Shown here piece after piece: positions 27,527 through 39,343 of a stretch of DNA of 44,083 nt. Origin of the DNA: Acholeplasmataceae bacterium (GTDB taxonomy: Bacteria; Bacillota_I; Bacilli_A; ML615J-28; CAG-313); assembly GCA_012838945.1 (NCBI GenBank), contig DUOG01000069.1, forward strand, positions 1-44,083, written 5' to 3'. The position numbers and the translations under genes are program-made. The notes beneath the pieces were generated by a model that saw only the letters and a list, made by a program, of their open reading frames with translations, was not told the origin of the DNA and ran no database searches. Each line of letters begins with the position of its first letter. Position 1 is the first letter of the stretch.

Positions 27527-27635
27527 TTATTCGATATATTTTTTAAAAATTATAACTATTTATGACAGATGGTTCACTTTTTCGAAAACGCAAAAACAAA
27601 TAGTTTCACCTAAAGATAAAAATGAGGTGAAAAAT

Positions 27636-29612
27636 ATGAAAAAGTTAATGTTTATAATCACTTTAATAATAGGTGCGTTCCTAATATCTTTTAGTCCGGT
27701 TGAGGCTGTAAGCACTAATGAGGAAGTGGAGCGAACCTTTGTTTGTTTAGTTGGAGGAAATTATGAAGAATATCTAAAGTTTGATGGTTTTAAAGAAGTA
27801 AAGAGGGAAGTAAACTTTCATCAAACTGGCGAGTATTATATCGTCTATCAAAAGATAGGTAGTGCAACAGAAATTACCAAGAAAGTTGTCGTCTTAAGCC
27901 GGAGCGAGTTGTTAAATGAAGGATACTATGAGAATAAAATAGATCTGCTTACTAGTCCTAGTTCGCTCGATAATACCCCAACCGCTACCCTCTCTTTAGA
28001 GGGTGATGCGTGGGTGATTGCCTATTCAATATTAGATCCCTCCAACCAAGAAGCAGGATGTAAGATTGTGATAGCCTATGGTGAAGCAACTAAGATCATC
28101 TGGCAAAAAGTATTGCGTTTTGATGCCTATGGCGCAATCGAAAGTTTGGCTTGGGACAACGGCAAGATAATAGGGGTTGGAACTCTATATAACGATATAT
28201 CCCGAAATGACGGGTGGTTGGTCGTTTTAGATGAGAAGGGTTCAATCCTTTATGATCAAACTTATGGAGGCAGTGGCCATGATTATTTTAAGATGTTACA
28301 AGTAACGAGTGATGAGTATTTGATTGTGGGGAAAAGCAATTCGACGGATTCAATATTTATCGGAGAAAAGGAACTGTTTGATTCATTTATAATCTCAATT
28401 GATAAAGAGAGTTTTCAAGTAAAGTATATATACAATGTGGGAACTCCGGGAAATGATGAGCTGGTTGGTTTCTTATATGATGGTGGGTACTTCTATGCCA
28501 TCCAAAAGACAACTACCACGAGCCTGTTTATGCAAATAATCAAAGTTAATTTGTCTGGAAAGATTATAAGTACCAATGAACTATACTTACCTAACAATTT
28601 GGAAATAATTAAGATGAAAATGAATCCTATGGGCAAGATGAATTTTATGGCTAAATATTATAGTTATCAATATAATCACGACTTAATCTCTTTTTATGAG
28701 TTAAATAGTGACCTAAGTATTAAAGAACTAGATGTTCATAAGAAGAGTGGAGATAAACAGGTGAGAGGAATGGATTTTCAGTTTTTAGAAAGTGGAGAAA
28801 CCATTCTTTATTATGAAACAAGAACAAAAGATAATGTTTACGGATATCAGTTAAAAACGAAAAAGGGTAATGAGACCACCGCATTCATTGAAGCAAGCAC
28901 TGGTGCTTATATTCCTTCAGATGGAATGCTAACCCCGGTTGCCTCAGTTTTACTGAGAAACTCCAAAACTGGTGAACTTGCAATTGCCAGTAACAATAGC
29001 ATTAATGTGAACTCACTCGGGAAAGAAATGATTCAAAATAAGAGTGAAAGTGTCTTAATTTATGACATCATGATTAATAATCAACCAGTAACTCATGGCA
29101 ATAAGTCAAGCATCAATTATAATCCAGATCTGTTTGGTTCATATTTACTAAAATTCTATTTTGAAACTCCAAGTTTAACCCTAGCTTATTATCTGGATCT
29201 CTATGTTGATTTGGTGGTATCAGTAAAAGACCATGAAATCTATGATTTAAACACAAAACTAATCTTTAATGGAGAAGGGTTATTAAACAACCAAAGAATA
29301 ACCAGTAATTACGTGGTAACAGAACCGGGGGATTATATCTTAGAAATCACAGGTAGGGATCACCGGAAGAAGTTTATTAATTTCACTGTTAAAGAATTAT
29401 CAGTTAATAAAGAACCAATATACCACGAAGAAGAAAGTGGTGATCTAGAAGTTCATTTTGAACTATCAGATGATGATGCTACGATTAGTTATCAAAAAAG
29501 TTTATCAGAAGAAAATAAAATCGATTTTCGCGATGAATGGTATTTAGGTTTTCCAATCCTTAGTGCTTTGATTGTCATCTATTCAATCGTTCGAAGAAGA
29601 TGGGGCCTATGA
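27636..29612 (+). CDS. Secreted, C-terminally membrane-anchored surface protein with propeller-like repeats (paralog 1)
   Basis: Signal peptide from ATG 27636; YGGSGHDYFKML-type repeat; C-terminal TM plus RRR. The track start at 27510 lies upstream of the SD. Confidence 0.72.
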   Translation: MKKLMFIITLIIGAFLISFSPVEAVSTNEEVERTFVCLVGGNYEEYLKFDGFKEVKREVNFHQTGEYYIVYQKIGSATEITKKVVVLSRSELLNEGYYENKIDLLTSPSSLDNTPTATLSLEGDAWVIAYSILDPSNQEAGCKIVIAYGEATKIIWQKVLRFDAYGAIESLAWDNGKIIGVGTLYNDISRNDGWLVVLDEKGSILYDQTYGGSGHDYFKMLQVTSDEYLIVGKSNSTDSIFIGEKELFDSFIISIDKESFQVKYIYNVGTPGNDELVGFLYDGGYFYAIQKTTTTSLFMQIIKVNLSGKIISTNELYLPNNLEIIKMKMNPMGKMNFMAKYYSYQYNHDLISFYELNSDLSIKELDVHKKSGDKQVRGMDFQFLESGETILYYETRTKDNVYGYQLKTKKGNETTAFIEASTGAYIPSDGMLTPVASVLLRNSKTGELAIASNNSINVNSLGKEMIQNKSESVLIYDIMINNQPVTHGNKSSINYNPDLFGSYLLKFYFETPSLTLAYYLDLYVDLVVSVKDHEIYDLNTKLIFNGEGLLNNQRITSNYVVTEPGDYILEITGRDHRKKFINFTVKELSVNKEPIYHEEESGDLEVHFELSDDDATISYQKSLSEENKIDFRDEWYLGFPILSALIVIYSIVRRRWGL

Positions 29613-31864
29613 AACGGATTGTAGGAATAATTTTAGTTTTAATAGCTCTTATATCTTTTTCTAACATCGTTCAAGCTAGTAGTGGCGATTCGAGTCTTAT
29701 CACAAGTAAGAAAAAACTCTTATCAGATGAAAAAGTAAATAAGGTTTTATCATACAGGGAAGAAGTAGTTCTTTATGAAGCAAGTGATCAAATCGGAAGA
29801 TTATTTGTTCGATTAAGTGTTTCAGGTAAAGTTAAGTTTAGTTATGAAATAAGGGTAACCGCTTTTTATGAAGGACTAAACTCCTATTATATTGGTGGAA
29901 TAAAAGATAATGAGACGGGAATATTAGAGATTAATAAAACCACCTATAAAACAAAATATCACAAAATTGAAACTAGTATGATTAACTCAATCAAAGAAGT
30001 TGAAGGATACTTCATCTTAAGTGGTGCTAAAAATAATGATGGTTGGATTATGATTACCAATCTTGATTTTGAAATTCTTAAAGAAGCAACCTTTGGTGGA
30101 GCCGGAAAAGAAGAATATCAAGAGTTAATTATAACTGATGACCATTATATCTTGATGGGAGAAAAAGATGCTGATTCTTTAACTAATGTTGGTAATGTGG
30201 GCGAAGAAAAAGTGTTTCTTACTTTACTTAATAAAGAACTTGAGTTAATTAAGCACGAATATTTAAATTTCCTTGCCCCACTAGAAAAAGTAATAGGAGT
30301 GGTGTATCAAAATGATTTAATTAATGTATTAATTAAAGCTAGTAATACCTTTTATATGAGTCAGTTTGATAGTGAGTTGAAATACATCTTTTCCCTTAAT
30401 TTGAATGAAATATATCAAGGTGACCTAAATGATGGTTTTTTAGTTAGTGGTTATGAAGATGCTTTAATTACTGTTTTTCGAAAGGGATCTTATTGGAGTT
30501 ATGGTGTAATTTCTAGTGTTAATGGAAAAGATCAAGCAAAGTATTTACTAGATATAGAAGGAAAGGTGCTTAAAGCAGAGGTGAGAGATGGCGTCTTAGC
30601 GATTCTTACGATAAAGGATGAGGTGTTATACCTTTATCAAATTGATAACTATGAAGAAAATATTGAGACGTTTATTGGTTCAAAAGAATACTTTAATGTT
30701 AATGATTTAGATGGGATTGGGGTTAAGTCCCACTTTGGGAAGGTCGGAATCACAAGAAAATCTATTAGTCCATACTTTTCAAATTCAATCCCTGGGGACT
30801 ACCTAGCAACTTATGAGATCACTCTTCCTAGTGGCAGAGTTATTACAAAGATACGGGAAGTTAAGATTTATCCTTATGTTAATGTGGCTGATGGTGGTAT
30901 CTATCCAACCAACTACACACTTGATTTTTTTGGTCATGGGAAACTAAATGGCGTAACGATCCCGAGAAATAAAAAAGTTACTACCCCCGGTAACTATACT
31001 TTAACCCTAACCAATAATATAGGTGAGAGTGAAACAATCAACTTTCAAGTAGTTGATAATTACTTGAAAAATACCACCGATAATATTCAAAAGACGGACT
31101 TTACCTTAGCTAAGGGAGAAAACTTTACTGTAGAACTACCATTTAGAACCACTGGAATTATCAAAAGCATTGAGGTAAATAATATGCCTTATGATAACTT
31201 TAGTTATCAAAATGATCGATTAGTTATTCAAATGACAGCACCTAACATTGATGGGGTCTTTCCTTATGTGATTAACAAAGTAGTAATTGATTATGGGGGA
31301 AGGGAAGTCATAAAAGAGATAAATCAAGTAGCAATGGTAAGAGTTATTAAAGAAAGTCCAAGTATTAATATTACAAGTGATTTAACAAATAGGTATACGT
31401 TCAATTTATCCATAGATGACCCGGATCAAACACTTGTTGATTTAGTACTTGATGTCCATGATAATGGGGTATTAAAAAGTAGGATTTCCTCACTCCTTCA
31501 AAATGTAGAATATGTAATTGATAATGTGATAAAAGATAAAAGGTACGACATAAAACTAGTGATGAAATATCATTTGGGAGATGGAGAAATTTTAGAAAAA
31601 ACATTGCTGGAATTTGCAACTACTGCTGAAAGTAATGAATTAGATATTGGAAGTTTTAAAATCTTAAAGCAAAGTCAAACATTAGAAGAGTTATCATTTA
31701 CCCTTAAAACCAAAGACATTCAAAAATTAAAGGTTGGTGGTATGGAAGAAATAATAAACAACTCAAGTCCTAACTATCAAGCGATAATTGTTGGCGTGAT
31801 AATGGTTTTTGGTGCACTTATCGCTGGTGTTATCATTAACCGAAAAAGAAAAGTGGTGGAATAA
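29609..31864 (+). CDS. Secreted, C-terminally membrane-anchored surface protein with propeller-like repeats (paralog 2)
   Basis: Signal peptide; FGGAGKEEYQEL repeat; shared IYxxNxxLxFxGxGxLNxxxI...PGxYxLxxT...INFxV segment; C-terminal TM plus NRKRK. Confidence 0.75.
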   Translation: MKRIVGIILVLIALISFSNIVQASSGDSSLITSKKKLLSDEKVNKVLSYREEVVLYEASDQIGRLFVRLSVSGKVKFSYEIRVTAFYEGLNSYYIGGIKDNETGILEINKTTYKTKYHKIETSMINSIKEVEGYFILSGAKNNDGWIMITNLDFEILKEATFGGAGKEEYQELIITDDHYILMGEKDADSLTNVGNVGEEKVFLTLLNKELELIKHEYLNFLAPLEKVIGVVYQNDLINVLIKASNTFYMSQFDSELKYIFSLNLNEIYQGDLNDGFLVSGYEDALITVFRKGSYWSYGVISSVNGKDQAKYLLDIEGKVLKAEVRDGVLAILTIKDEVLYLYQIDNYEENIETFIGSKEYFNVNDLDGIGVKSHFGKVGITRKSISPYFSNSIPGDYLATYEITLPSGRVITKIREVKIYPYVNVADGGIYPTNYTLDFFGHGKLNGVTIPRNKKVTTPGNYTLTLTNNIGESETINFQVVDNYLKNTTDNIQKTDFTLAKGENFTVELPFRTTGIIKSIEVNNMPYDNFSYQNDRLVIQMTAPNIDGVFPYVINKVVIDYGGREVIKEINQVAMVRVIKESPSINITSDLTNRYTFNLSIDDPDQTLVDLVLDVHDNGVLKSRISSLLQNVEYVIDNVIKDKRYDIKLVMKYHLGDGEILEKTLLEFATTAESNELDIGSFKILKQSQTLEELSFTLKTKDIQKLKVGGMEEIINNSSPNYQAIIVGVIMVFGALIAGVIINRKRKVVE

Positions 31865-31874
31865 ATTATTAAGA

Positions 31875-31906
31875 CAAAAGTGAAGAAAGGTCTTCACTTT
31901 TTTTCC
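31875..31906 (+). terminator. Intrinsic terminator
   Basis: AAAGTGAAGA-AAGG-TCTTCACTTTTTTT. Confidence 0.8.
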
Positions 31907-31963
31907 TTTATGTTAGAAAAAGGAGCATAAATATGATATACTTAAATTAATAAAGGTGGTGAA

Positions 31964-34900
31964 ATGATGCGGCCAGTTAATCTCTATCTGAAAACTGAAT
32001 ACTCACTTTTAAATAGTAATATTAAGATTCATGAGTTGATGTCAGTAGCTTCTGAAAAAGGTTATCAAGTGATTGCGATGACAGATGACCAAAATATGCA
32101 TGGAGCCATTAAGTTTTATCAAGCTGCTCATAAACATCATCTTAAACCAATCATTGGTTTAAATGTAAGGTATCAATTCAATGATCAAACTTCTAACTTG
32201 TTATTATATGCCCTTGATAACTTTGGTTATCAAAACCTAATGAAAATATCAAGTCGGATGATGATTAATGAAGGTGTTGTGGAACTAGAGTATTTGGCTA
32301 GAACCGCTCAAGGAGTTCTAGTTGTTACTCCAAGTGATGAAAACATCATCTTTGATTATATTGCGAGAAACGACCTCACAAGTGCCGTAAATCATTTAAA
32401 TACACTTACTAGCATCTATTATGACTTTTATTTAGGAATAGCAAAGCAATCAGAAGCTGAGGTAAAGCTATTTGAAACGATTTATCAATTTGGCTTACAA
32501 AACAAGGTTAAAATGGTTGCCCTACATAAAAGTTGTTATTTAAGGAAAGAAGACCTCGATGTCTATTTAGCAGTTCGGGCAATCGATAAGAATGAAACCA
32601 TTGGAGAACCAGTTGGTAAAGACTTATCGCTATACTTGCCATCACCAGATGAACTAGTGGCTACTTTTAGAGATCACTTGGATCTTTTGGAAGAAACTAT
32701 TACTATTAGTGAAAAGTGTAATGTTAAGATTGATTTTTCCGAGTATCAATTACCTAAATATGATGAGAGTATTAATGCTGATGATTATCTAAAAGAACTA
32801 TGTCAAGTAGGTCTTAAAAAAAGGCTTAGTGGCACTAATAAAGATTCTAAATACTATTTAGAGCGATTATTTTACGAACTTGCTGTTATTAAGAAAATGG
32901 GGTTCAGTGATTACTTCTTAATCGTTTGGGACTTTGTAAAGTTTGCGAAGAAGAGAGGTATTTTGGTTGGTCCGGGAAGAGGATCAGCTCCGGCTTCTTT
33001 AGTTAGTTATTGTTTGGGTATTACGGATATTGATCCGATTGAATATAATTTATTATTTGAACGATTCTTAAATCCTGAGCGAATTACGATGCCCGATATT
33101 GATTTAGACTTTCCCGATGATGAACGGGATTTAGTTATCCAGTATGTTGCTGAGAAATACGGTAAAGAAAGAGTAGCGCACATTGTTACTTTTGGAACCT
33201 TTGCTTTGAAACTTGCCATTCGTGATGCGGCTCGAATCTGTAATTTATCAGATGTTCGTTTCAAGGAAATATCAAGGCTGCTACCATCAAGAGTAACTAG
33301 TGGATTAAACGAAATAATTGAAAAGAGTGAACCATTACAAAGGTTAATGGCCGAGTTCGAAGACATTCGAAAAGTCTTGAAGATTGCGATGAAGTTGGAA
33401 GGATTACCAAAGAATACTTCTACGCATGCTGCGGGGATTATTATTACTCGTTATGACTTAGTGAACTACACCCCAGTAGAAAATGGACTTAACAATGTCT
33501 ATCAAACCCAATATGAAGCATCAGATTTAGAAGCATTGGGTCTTTTGAAGATTGACTTTTTAGGATTGAGAAATCTAACAAATATTAGTAAGACCATTAA
33601 ACTAATAAAACGCGATAATCCAAACTTTAAAATGCCAGATCAGTTTAATGACCCACTTACTTTTGAAATGATTCGAAAAGGTGACACAACTGGAGTATTC
33701 CAACTAGAATCACCGGGAATGCGAAAACTGCTTACTAATCTACGAACTAATTCTTTTGAGGATATAATTGCTGCTATTGCGCTTTTCCGTCCAGGACCGA
33801 TGGAGATGATTCCAACCTTTATCAAGCGAAAGCATAAAGAAGAAAAGGTCACTTACCCGCATCCTGATTTAGAGCCAATCTTAAATCCAACCTATGGAAC
33901 GATTGTCTACCAGGAACAAATCATGCTAATTGCTTGGCGGTTTGCGGGGTATAGTTTAGGAGAAGCAGATGTCTTAAGACGAGCAGTTTCTAAAAAGAAC
34001 CGCGAGATCTTAGAACGTGAGCGATCGCAATTTGTAGCGCATTCAATTAAACGAGGTTACGAAAGAGCCGTAGCTGAAGAAATATATGACTATATTATTA
34101 AATTTGCCAATTATGGTTTTAATAAAGCACATTCTGTCGCATATTCAGTTATTGCGTATCAAACAGCCTATTTAAAGGCTCGTTACTTTAAATATTATGT
34201 TTCTGTGCTCTTAACAAGTGTTATTGGTAGTCAAAAACTAACTGATGACTATTATAAAGAAGCACTAAGTCGAAAGGTAAAAATCTTTGGACCGTCGATT
34301 AATATTAGTACTAATGAATATACAATTGAAAATGGAGCAATTTTCTTCCCACTTCAAGCAATCAATGGTTTAGGTGGTGTCCTTTCTAATAAGATCCTTG
34401 AAGAGCGAAGTAAGGGTATGTTTAAGAGTTTTGAAGACTTCATCAGAAGAACTTGTGATTTCTTACCATCAAGTATCATTGAAAACCTCATTTATGGGGG
34501 AGCCTTAGATATCTTTAAACTTACCAAAAAAGCTATGATAAACGAGTATCAAAATATTATTGATACCACCAAATATCAATTTGTGGAAGGTTTATTGAAA
34601 CCTGATTATACCACTGAAGAATTTGATTATGGAACTTGTTTAATGAAAGAAAAAGAAGTATTGGGTATCAATATCAAATATAACTTCTTTTATCAATATG
34701 CCCACCGTTTTCCAAATAAAAAGTTAGTCAAGATTAGTGATATTACTAAAGAAGGAAATGTAGAAATGCTTTTGATGATTAAAAGCATCCGCCCTCATAC
34801 TACTAAAAAGAATGAGCCGATGGCCTTTGTCGAGTTTACCGATGATACTGGTGACTTAAGTGGTGTACTATTCCCTCGAGTATATTTAGCATCAAGTTTT

Positions 34901-34993
34901 ATGAAGGTGGGTATGATTGCGTTAGTCTATGGTAAAATTGAAGAACGTAATCAACGAAAACAACTAGTAGTGGAAAAATTAACTACTGTTTAA
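31964..34993 (+). CDS. dnaE: DNA polymerase III subunit alpha, DnaE type
   Basis: Polymerase motifs GPGRGSAPASLVSYCLGITDIDP, MPDIDLDFPDDERD, GVFQLESPGMRKLL, NYGFNKAHSVAYSVIAYQTAYLKARY; C-terminal OB-like domain. Confidence 0.95.
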   Translation: MMRPVNLYLKTEYSLLNSNIKIHELMSVASEKGYQVIAMTDDQNMHGAIKFYQAAHKHHLKPIIGLNVRYQFNDQTSNLLLYALDNFGYQNLMKISSRMMINEGVVELEYLARTAQGVLVVTPSDENIIFDYIARNDLTSAVNHLNTLTSIYYDFYLGIAKQSEAEVKLFETIYQFGLQNKVKMVALHKSCYLRKEDLDVYLAVRAIDKNETIGEPVGKDLSLYLPSPDELVATFRDHLDLLEETITISEKCNVKIDFSEYQLPKYDESINADDYLKELCQVGLKKRLSGTNKDSKYYLERLFYELAVIKKMGFSDYFLIVWDFVKFAKKRGILVGPGRGSAPASLVSYCLGITDIDPIEYNLLFERFLNPERITMPDIDLDFPDDERDLVIQYVAEKYGKERVAHIVTFGTFALKLAIRDAARICNLSDVRFKEISRLLPSRVTSGLNEIIEKSEPLQRLMAEFEDIRKVLKIAMKLEGLPKNTSTHAAGIIITRYDLVNYTPVENGLNNVYQTQYEASDLEALGLLKIDFLGLRNLTNISKTIKLIKRDNPNFKMPDQFNDPLTFEMIRKGDTTGVFQLESPGMRKLLTNLRTNSFEDIIAAIALFRPGPMEMIPTFIKRKHKEEKVTYPHPDLEPILNPTYGTIVYQEQIMLIAWRFAGYSLGEADVLRRAVSKKNREILERERSQFVAHSIKRGYERAVAEEIYDYIIKFANYGFNKAHSVAYSVIAYQTAYLKARYFKYYVSVLLTSVIGSQKLTDDYYKEALSRKVKIFGPSINISTNEYTIENGAIFFPLQAINGLGGVLSNKILEERSKGMFKSFEDFIRRTCDFLPSSIIENLIYGGALDIFKLTKKAMINEYQNIIDTTKYQFVEGLLKPDYTTEEFDYGTCLMKEKEVLGINIKYNFFYQYAHRFPNKKLVKISDITKEGNVEMLLMIKSIRPHTTKKNEPMAFVEFTDDTGDLSGVLFPRVYLASSFMKVGMIALVYGKIEERNQRKQLVVEKLTTV

Positions 34994-35020
34994 TAACTAA
35001 AAAAGAGGGTTTTGGATAAG

Positions 35021-36673
35021 ATGAATGAAAATTATCGAAAATGGGTTGAATATCAGGAGCTTGACCCCGAACTAAAAGCCGAACTAGAAAAATCCACCGA
35101 AGCAGAAATCGAAGATGCTTTTAATGGCCACTTGACTTTTGGGACTGGGGGTTTAAGAGGTATTATTGGAGTTGGAACAAATCGAATCAATATTTATGTG
35201 ATTCGAAAAACCACCTATGGTTTTTTAAAGTATTTGATGAATCATATACTAGACTTCAAAACTAGAGGGATTGTCATTGGTTATGATTCGAGAAAGAACT
35301 CGAGAAGGTTTGCTGAAGAGGCAGCTTGTGTCCTGGGGACAGCAGGAGTAAAAGTTTACCTTGCAAAGAAAGTTACGCCCACTCCTCAACTCAGTTATTC
35401 AGTACGGAGTTTAAAATGTGCTGGCGGCATCATGATAACCGCAAGCCACAACCCTCCACAGTATAATGGCTTTAAGGTATTTGACGAAACAGGTTGTCAA
35501 CTCCTTCCTGAGGGAAGTGACATCATCAGTCAAGAAGCCAGTAGCTTAGTTGATGTATTCTCCTTAGAAGTGGCTTCTTTAGAGAAGTTAATGGAAAAGG
35601 GAATAATCGAGTACTTCGATAATGATCAAGACTACTTAAAAATGGTGGATAGTGTTCAGGTTAATGATGTTCAAAAAGGAAATATCCTAGTTGTCTATAC
35701 TCCCCTTCACGGGGCAGGAGCACTATTGCTTCCTGATTATCTAAAAGATAAAGGATATAATATTATTACTGTGCCTGAACAAATGGAATTAGATGCAGAG
35801 TTCAAAACGGTTAGATATCCTAATCCAGAAGACCCAACATCATTTGTCTTGGCGGAACAGTTAGGGAAGAAGTACCGAGCTGATCTCTTAGTCGCCACTG
35901 ATGCCGATGCGGACCGGATGGGAGTAGCAGTTTTGATTAATAATGGCTATTATTATTTGAGCGGTGATGAAATAGGGGCTTTGATGTTATATTATTTAGC
36001 CCAACATCGAAAAGGGGTTGTCATTAACACCATCGTTACTTCCTCAATTGCTCGGGCTATTTGTGAAAAATATCAGATTGAATTAAAAGAAACCTTAACC
36101 GGTTTTAAGTATATTGGAACAATAATGAATGAAATTGAAAAGGAAGGTAAAAACTTTCTCTTTGCTTATGAAGAGTCGTTTGGTTATGTGATCAAAGATT
36201 TCATTCGCGATAAGGATGCTTTTCAAGCTACTTTATTGATGCTTGAAATAGCAAGTTTTTATCAAAGACAAGGCTTAACCTTAGTTGATGTATTAGAACT
36301 TATTGACGAAGAATTTGGTTACTATCGAACTCGTCATCTAAATATTACCCTTGAAGGACCAAGTGGCAGTGAAAAGGTAAGGACAATTATGGATTACTTT
36401 AGAAGTAATCCCTATGCCCTTAATCAACCAACTTGGATCGAAGATTATTTAGCGGGGGTTAGATGGACAAATGATGAAACCACGAAGCTCTTACTTCCAC
36501 CATCTAATGTTTTAAAGTTTGGTGGAGCTAATTGGTGGGTTGCCCTTAGACCATCTGGGACTGAGCCAAAGATGAAATTTTACCTTTTAGTTGTCGGAAA
36601 AACTAAGGATGAGGCACTCCAATTACTAGAAAAATTAGAAGCACAACTTCAAGAAATACTTGCGACAATATGA
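35021..36673 (+). CDS. Phosphoglucomutase/phosphomannomutase (phospho-sugar mutase)
   Basis: GTGGLRGIIGVGTNRIN, MITASHNPPQYNGFK, DADADRMGVAV, EESFGYVI, ALRPSGTEPKMKFY. Confidence 0.93.
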   Translation: MNENYRKWVEYQELDPELKAELEKSTEAEIEDAFNGHLTFGTGGLRGIIGVGTNRINIYVIRKTTYGFLKYLMNHILDFKTRGIVIGYDSRKNSRRFAEEAACVLGTAGVKVYLAKKVTPTPQLSYSVRSLKCAGGIMITASHNPPQYNGFKVFDETGCQLLPEGSDIISQEASSLVDVFSLEVASLEKLMEKGIIEYFDNDQDYLKMVDSVQVNDVQKGNILVVYTPLHGAGALLLPDYLKDKGYNIITVPEQMELDAEFKTVRYPNPEDPTSFVLAEQLGKKYRADLLVATDADADRMGVAVLINNGYYYLSGDEIGALMLYYLAQHRKGVVINTIVTSSIARAICEKYQIELKETLTGFKYIGTIMNEIEKEGKNFLFAYEESFGYVIKDFIRDKDAFQATLLMLEIASFYQRQGLTLVDVLELIDEEFGYYRTRHLNITLEGPSGSEKVRTIMDYFRSNPYALNQPTWIEDYLAGVRWTNDETTKLLLPPSNVLKFGGANWWVALRPSGTEPKMKFYLLVVGKTKDEALQLLEKLEAQLQEILATI

Positions 36674-36720
36674 TATAATAATATCTAAAATGTTTATAAT
36701 AAATACTGACTATTAAGGAG

Positions 36721-37206
36721 ATGCTTATGGATTCAAATAGAAAACTTATTACCGATATTACTATCGGTGCGATATTTGCAGGAATATATGTAGCACTTAC
36801 TTCGCTTAACCCAATAGGTTATGGTGCCATTCAATTTCGCTTTAGTGAAATATTACTACTCTTTCCTTTTTGGCACAAGAAGTTTATTATTCCAAGTGTG
36901 ATTGCGGTGGGAATTGCTAATATATTTTCCCCATATGGATTACTTGACGTTGCTGTTGGAGTCGGAATTGCCATTATTTCTTATACGTTAATAATTAAAT
37001 TTAAAAACAAATTTGTCAATATTGGTTTATATTCACTTTTGTGTGGACTCTTGGTTGGATTAGAATTAACCTATATTGAAAAGACTCCCTTCTGGTTCAA
37101 TTTTCTTTCAATTACCGCTTCACAACTAGCCATTGGCTTAATTGGAATCTATATCATAAATTATTTGTATAATATTGCAATAATTAAGACCAATTGGTTT
37201 GAATGA
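36721..37206 (+). CDS. queT: QueT family queuosine-precursor transporter
   Basis: YVALTSLNPIGYGAIQFRFSEILLLFPFW..ANIFSPYGLLDVAVG; next to tgt. Confidence 0.85.
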   Translation: MLMDSNRKLITDITIGAIFAGIYVALTSLNPIGYGAIQFRFSEILLLFPFWHKKFIIPSVIAVGIANIFSPYGLLDVAVGVGIAIISYTLIIKFKNKFVNIGLYSLLCGLLVGLELTYIEKTPFWFNFLSITASQLAIGLIGIYIINYLYNIAIIKTNWFE

Positions 37207-37251
37207 TAATTAATATTTTTAATAATTAAACAGAACAGTAAACAAAGGTAG

Positions 37252-38391
<1,140 letters not shown>

Positions 38392-38405
38392 AAAGGAATT
38401 GTATT

Positions 38406-39275
38406 ATGGATAGAAAGTTGAAACGACTAGCAATCATTTTATTATTGTTTGTCTTAATTCTTAGTGGTTGTGGTCCTACCTATAAGACGATGCCAAACCG
38501 AGAACTTGTAGTGACGGTTGCGGAAGATTATATTGGTCATTTAATCTATGAAGGCGAATTGCCGAAACTTGTGATTCCTTTTTCTAAAAATGTCAATGTG
38601 GCTAATTTTTCTCAAAACAACTATTATGTTTTGACTAAAAACGATGATTTTGAAATTTCTAAAGATATAGCTCTTTTCTTTAAAGAGTATGATGATCGTT
38701 CAATCATCACTAAACGAGTTGAGACGCCAACCGAAGAAGGAGAAGCCCGCTTGGGTGGAAAGAAGTTTCCGATTGACTCCCCATCTTATGATTACCGACG
38801 AATCATTACAACTGAAGATGGTACCCGTTTTTCAATGGAATATCGTCAGTTTACCAGTGGGGGCGTTACCTATTATGGTTGGACTTATCATAGTGGAATA
38901 ACTATCACAATGGAGATGCCACTAATGGTGGTAAGGGATAACAATGTGCTTCGCTTAAAACTATTACCACTTCCTTTTGATACTCGTTATGAAGTAAGTG
39001 GCAGTTTAAAACTTGATAAAGTGTTATCTGGTAGTAAATATCTTGATGAAAGTTATTATACATTCCAATACCCTGATAGTATGAAGGCACTCACTCTAGA
39101 ACAAAAAGAAAATCGCGTCAAGAATTGGTATATTGAACATACCAATGGACGGATGGAAGATGATAAGTTTGTCATCACCTATTTAGGAAATGACTTTATC
39201 ATTGAGTTTGGAGTTACCAAACGAGACAAAGATAGTGGTGCTGAAAGTGATGCCTTCAAAATAATGCAAAAGTAA
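38406..39275 (+). CDS. Hypothetical lipoprotein
   Basis: Signal peptide with lipobox LILSGC; no recognised domain. Confidence 0.65.
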   Translation: MDRKLKRLAIILLLFVLILSGCGPTYKTMPNRELVVTVAEDYIGHLIYEGELPKLVIPFSKNVNVANFSQNNYYVLTKNDDFEISKDIALFFKEYDDRSIITKRVETPTEEGEARLGGKKFPIDSPSYDYRRIITTEDGTRFSMEYRQFTSGGVTYYGWTYHSGITITMEMPLMVVRDNNVLRLKLLPLPFDTRYEVSGSLKLDKVLSGSKYLDESYYTFQYPDSMKALTLEQKENRVKNWYIEHTNGRMEDDKFVITYLGNDFIIEFGVTKRDKDSGAESDAFKIMQK

Positions 39276-39299
39276 AAGACCCGATTGGGTCTTTTTTTG
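39275..39299 (+). terminator. Intrinsic terminator
   Basis: AAGACCC-GATT-GGGTCTT-TTTTTG. Confidence 0.85.
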
Positions 39300-39343
39300 A
39301 TACCTTTAACATAAATAAAGTATTTAACTAATAAAATATAACG

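Noticed and set aside
27510-27635. Upstream extension of the first surface paralog
   Set aside because: It reads through a terminator hairpin; ATG 27636 starts a clear signal peptide.
36674-36720. preQ1 riboswitch upstream of queT
   Set aside because: The 47-nt gap shows no preQ1 aptamer pattern I can recognise.
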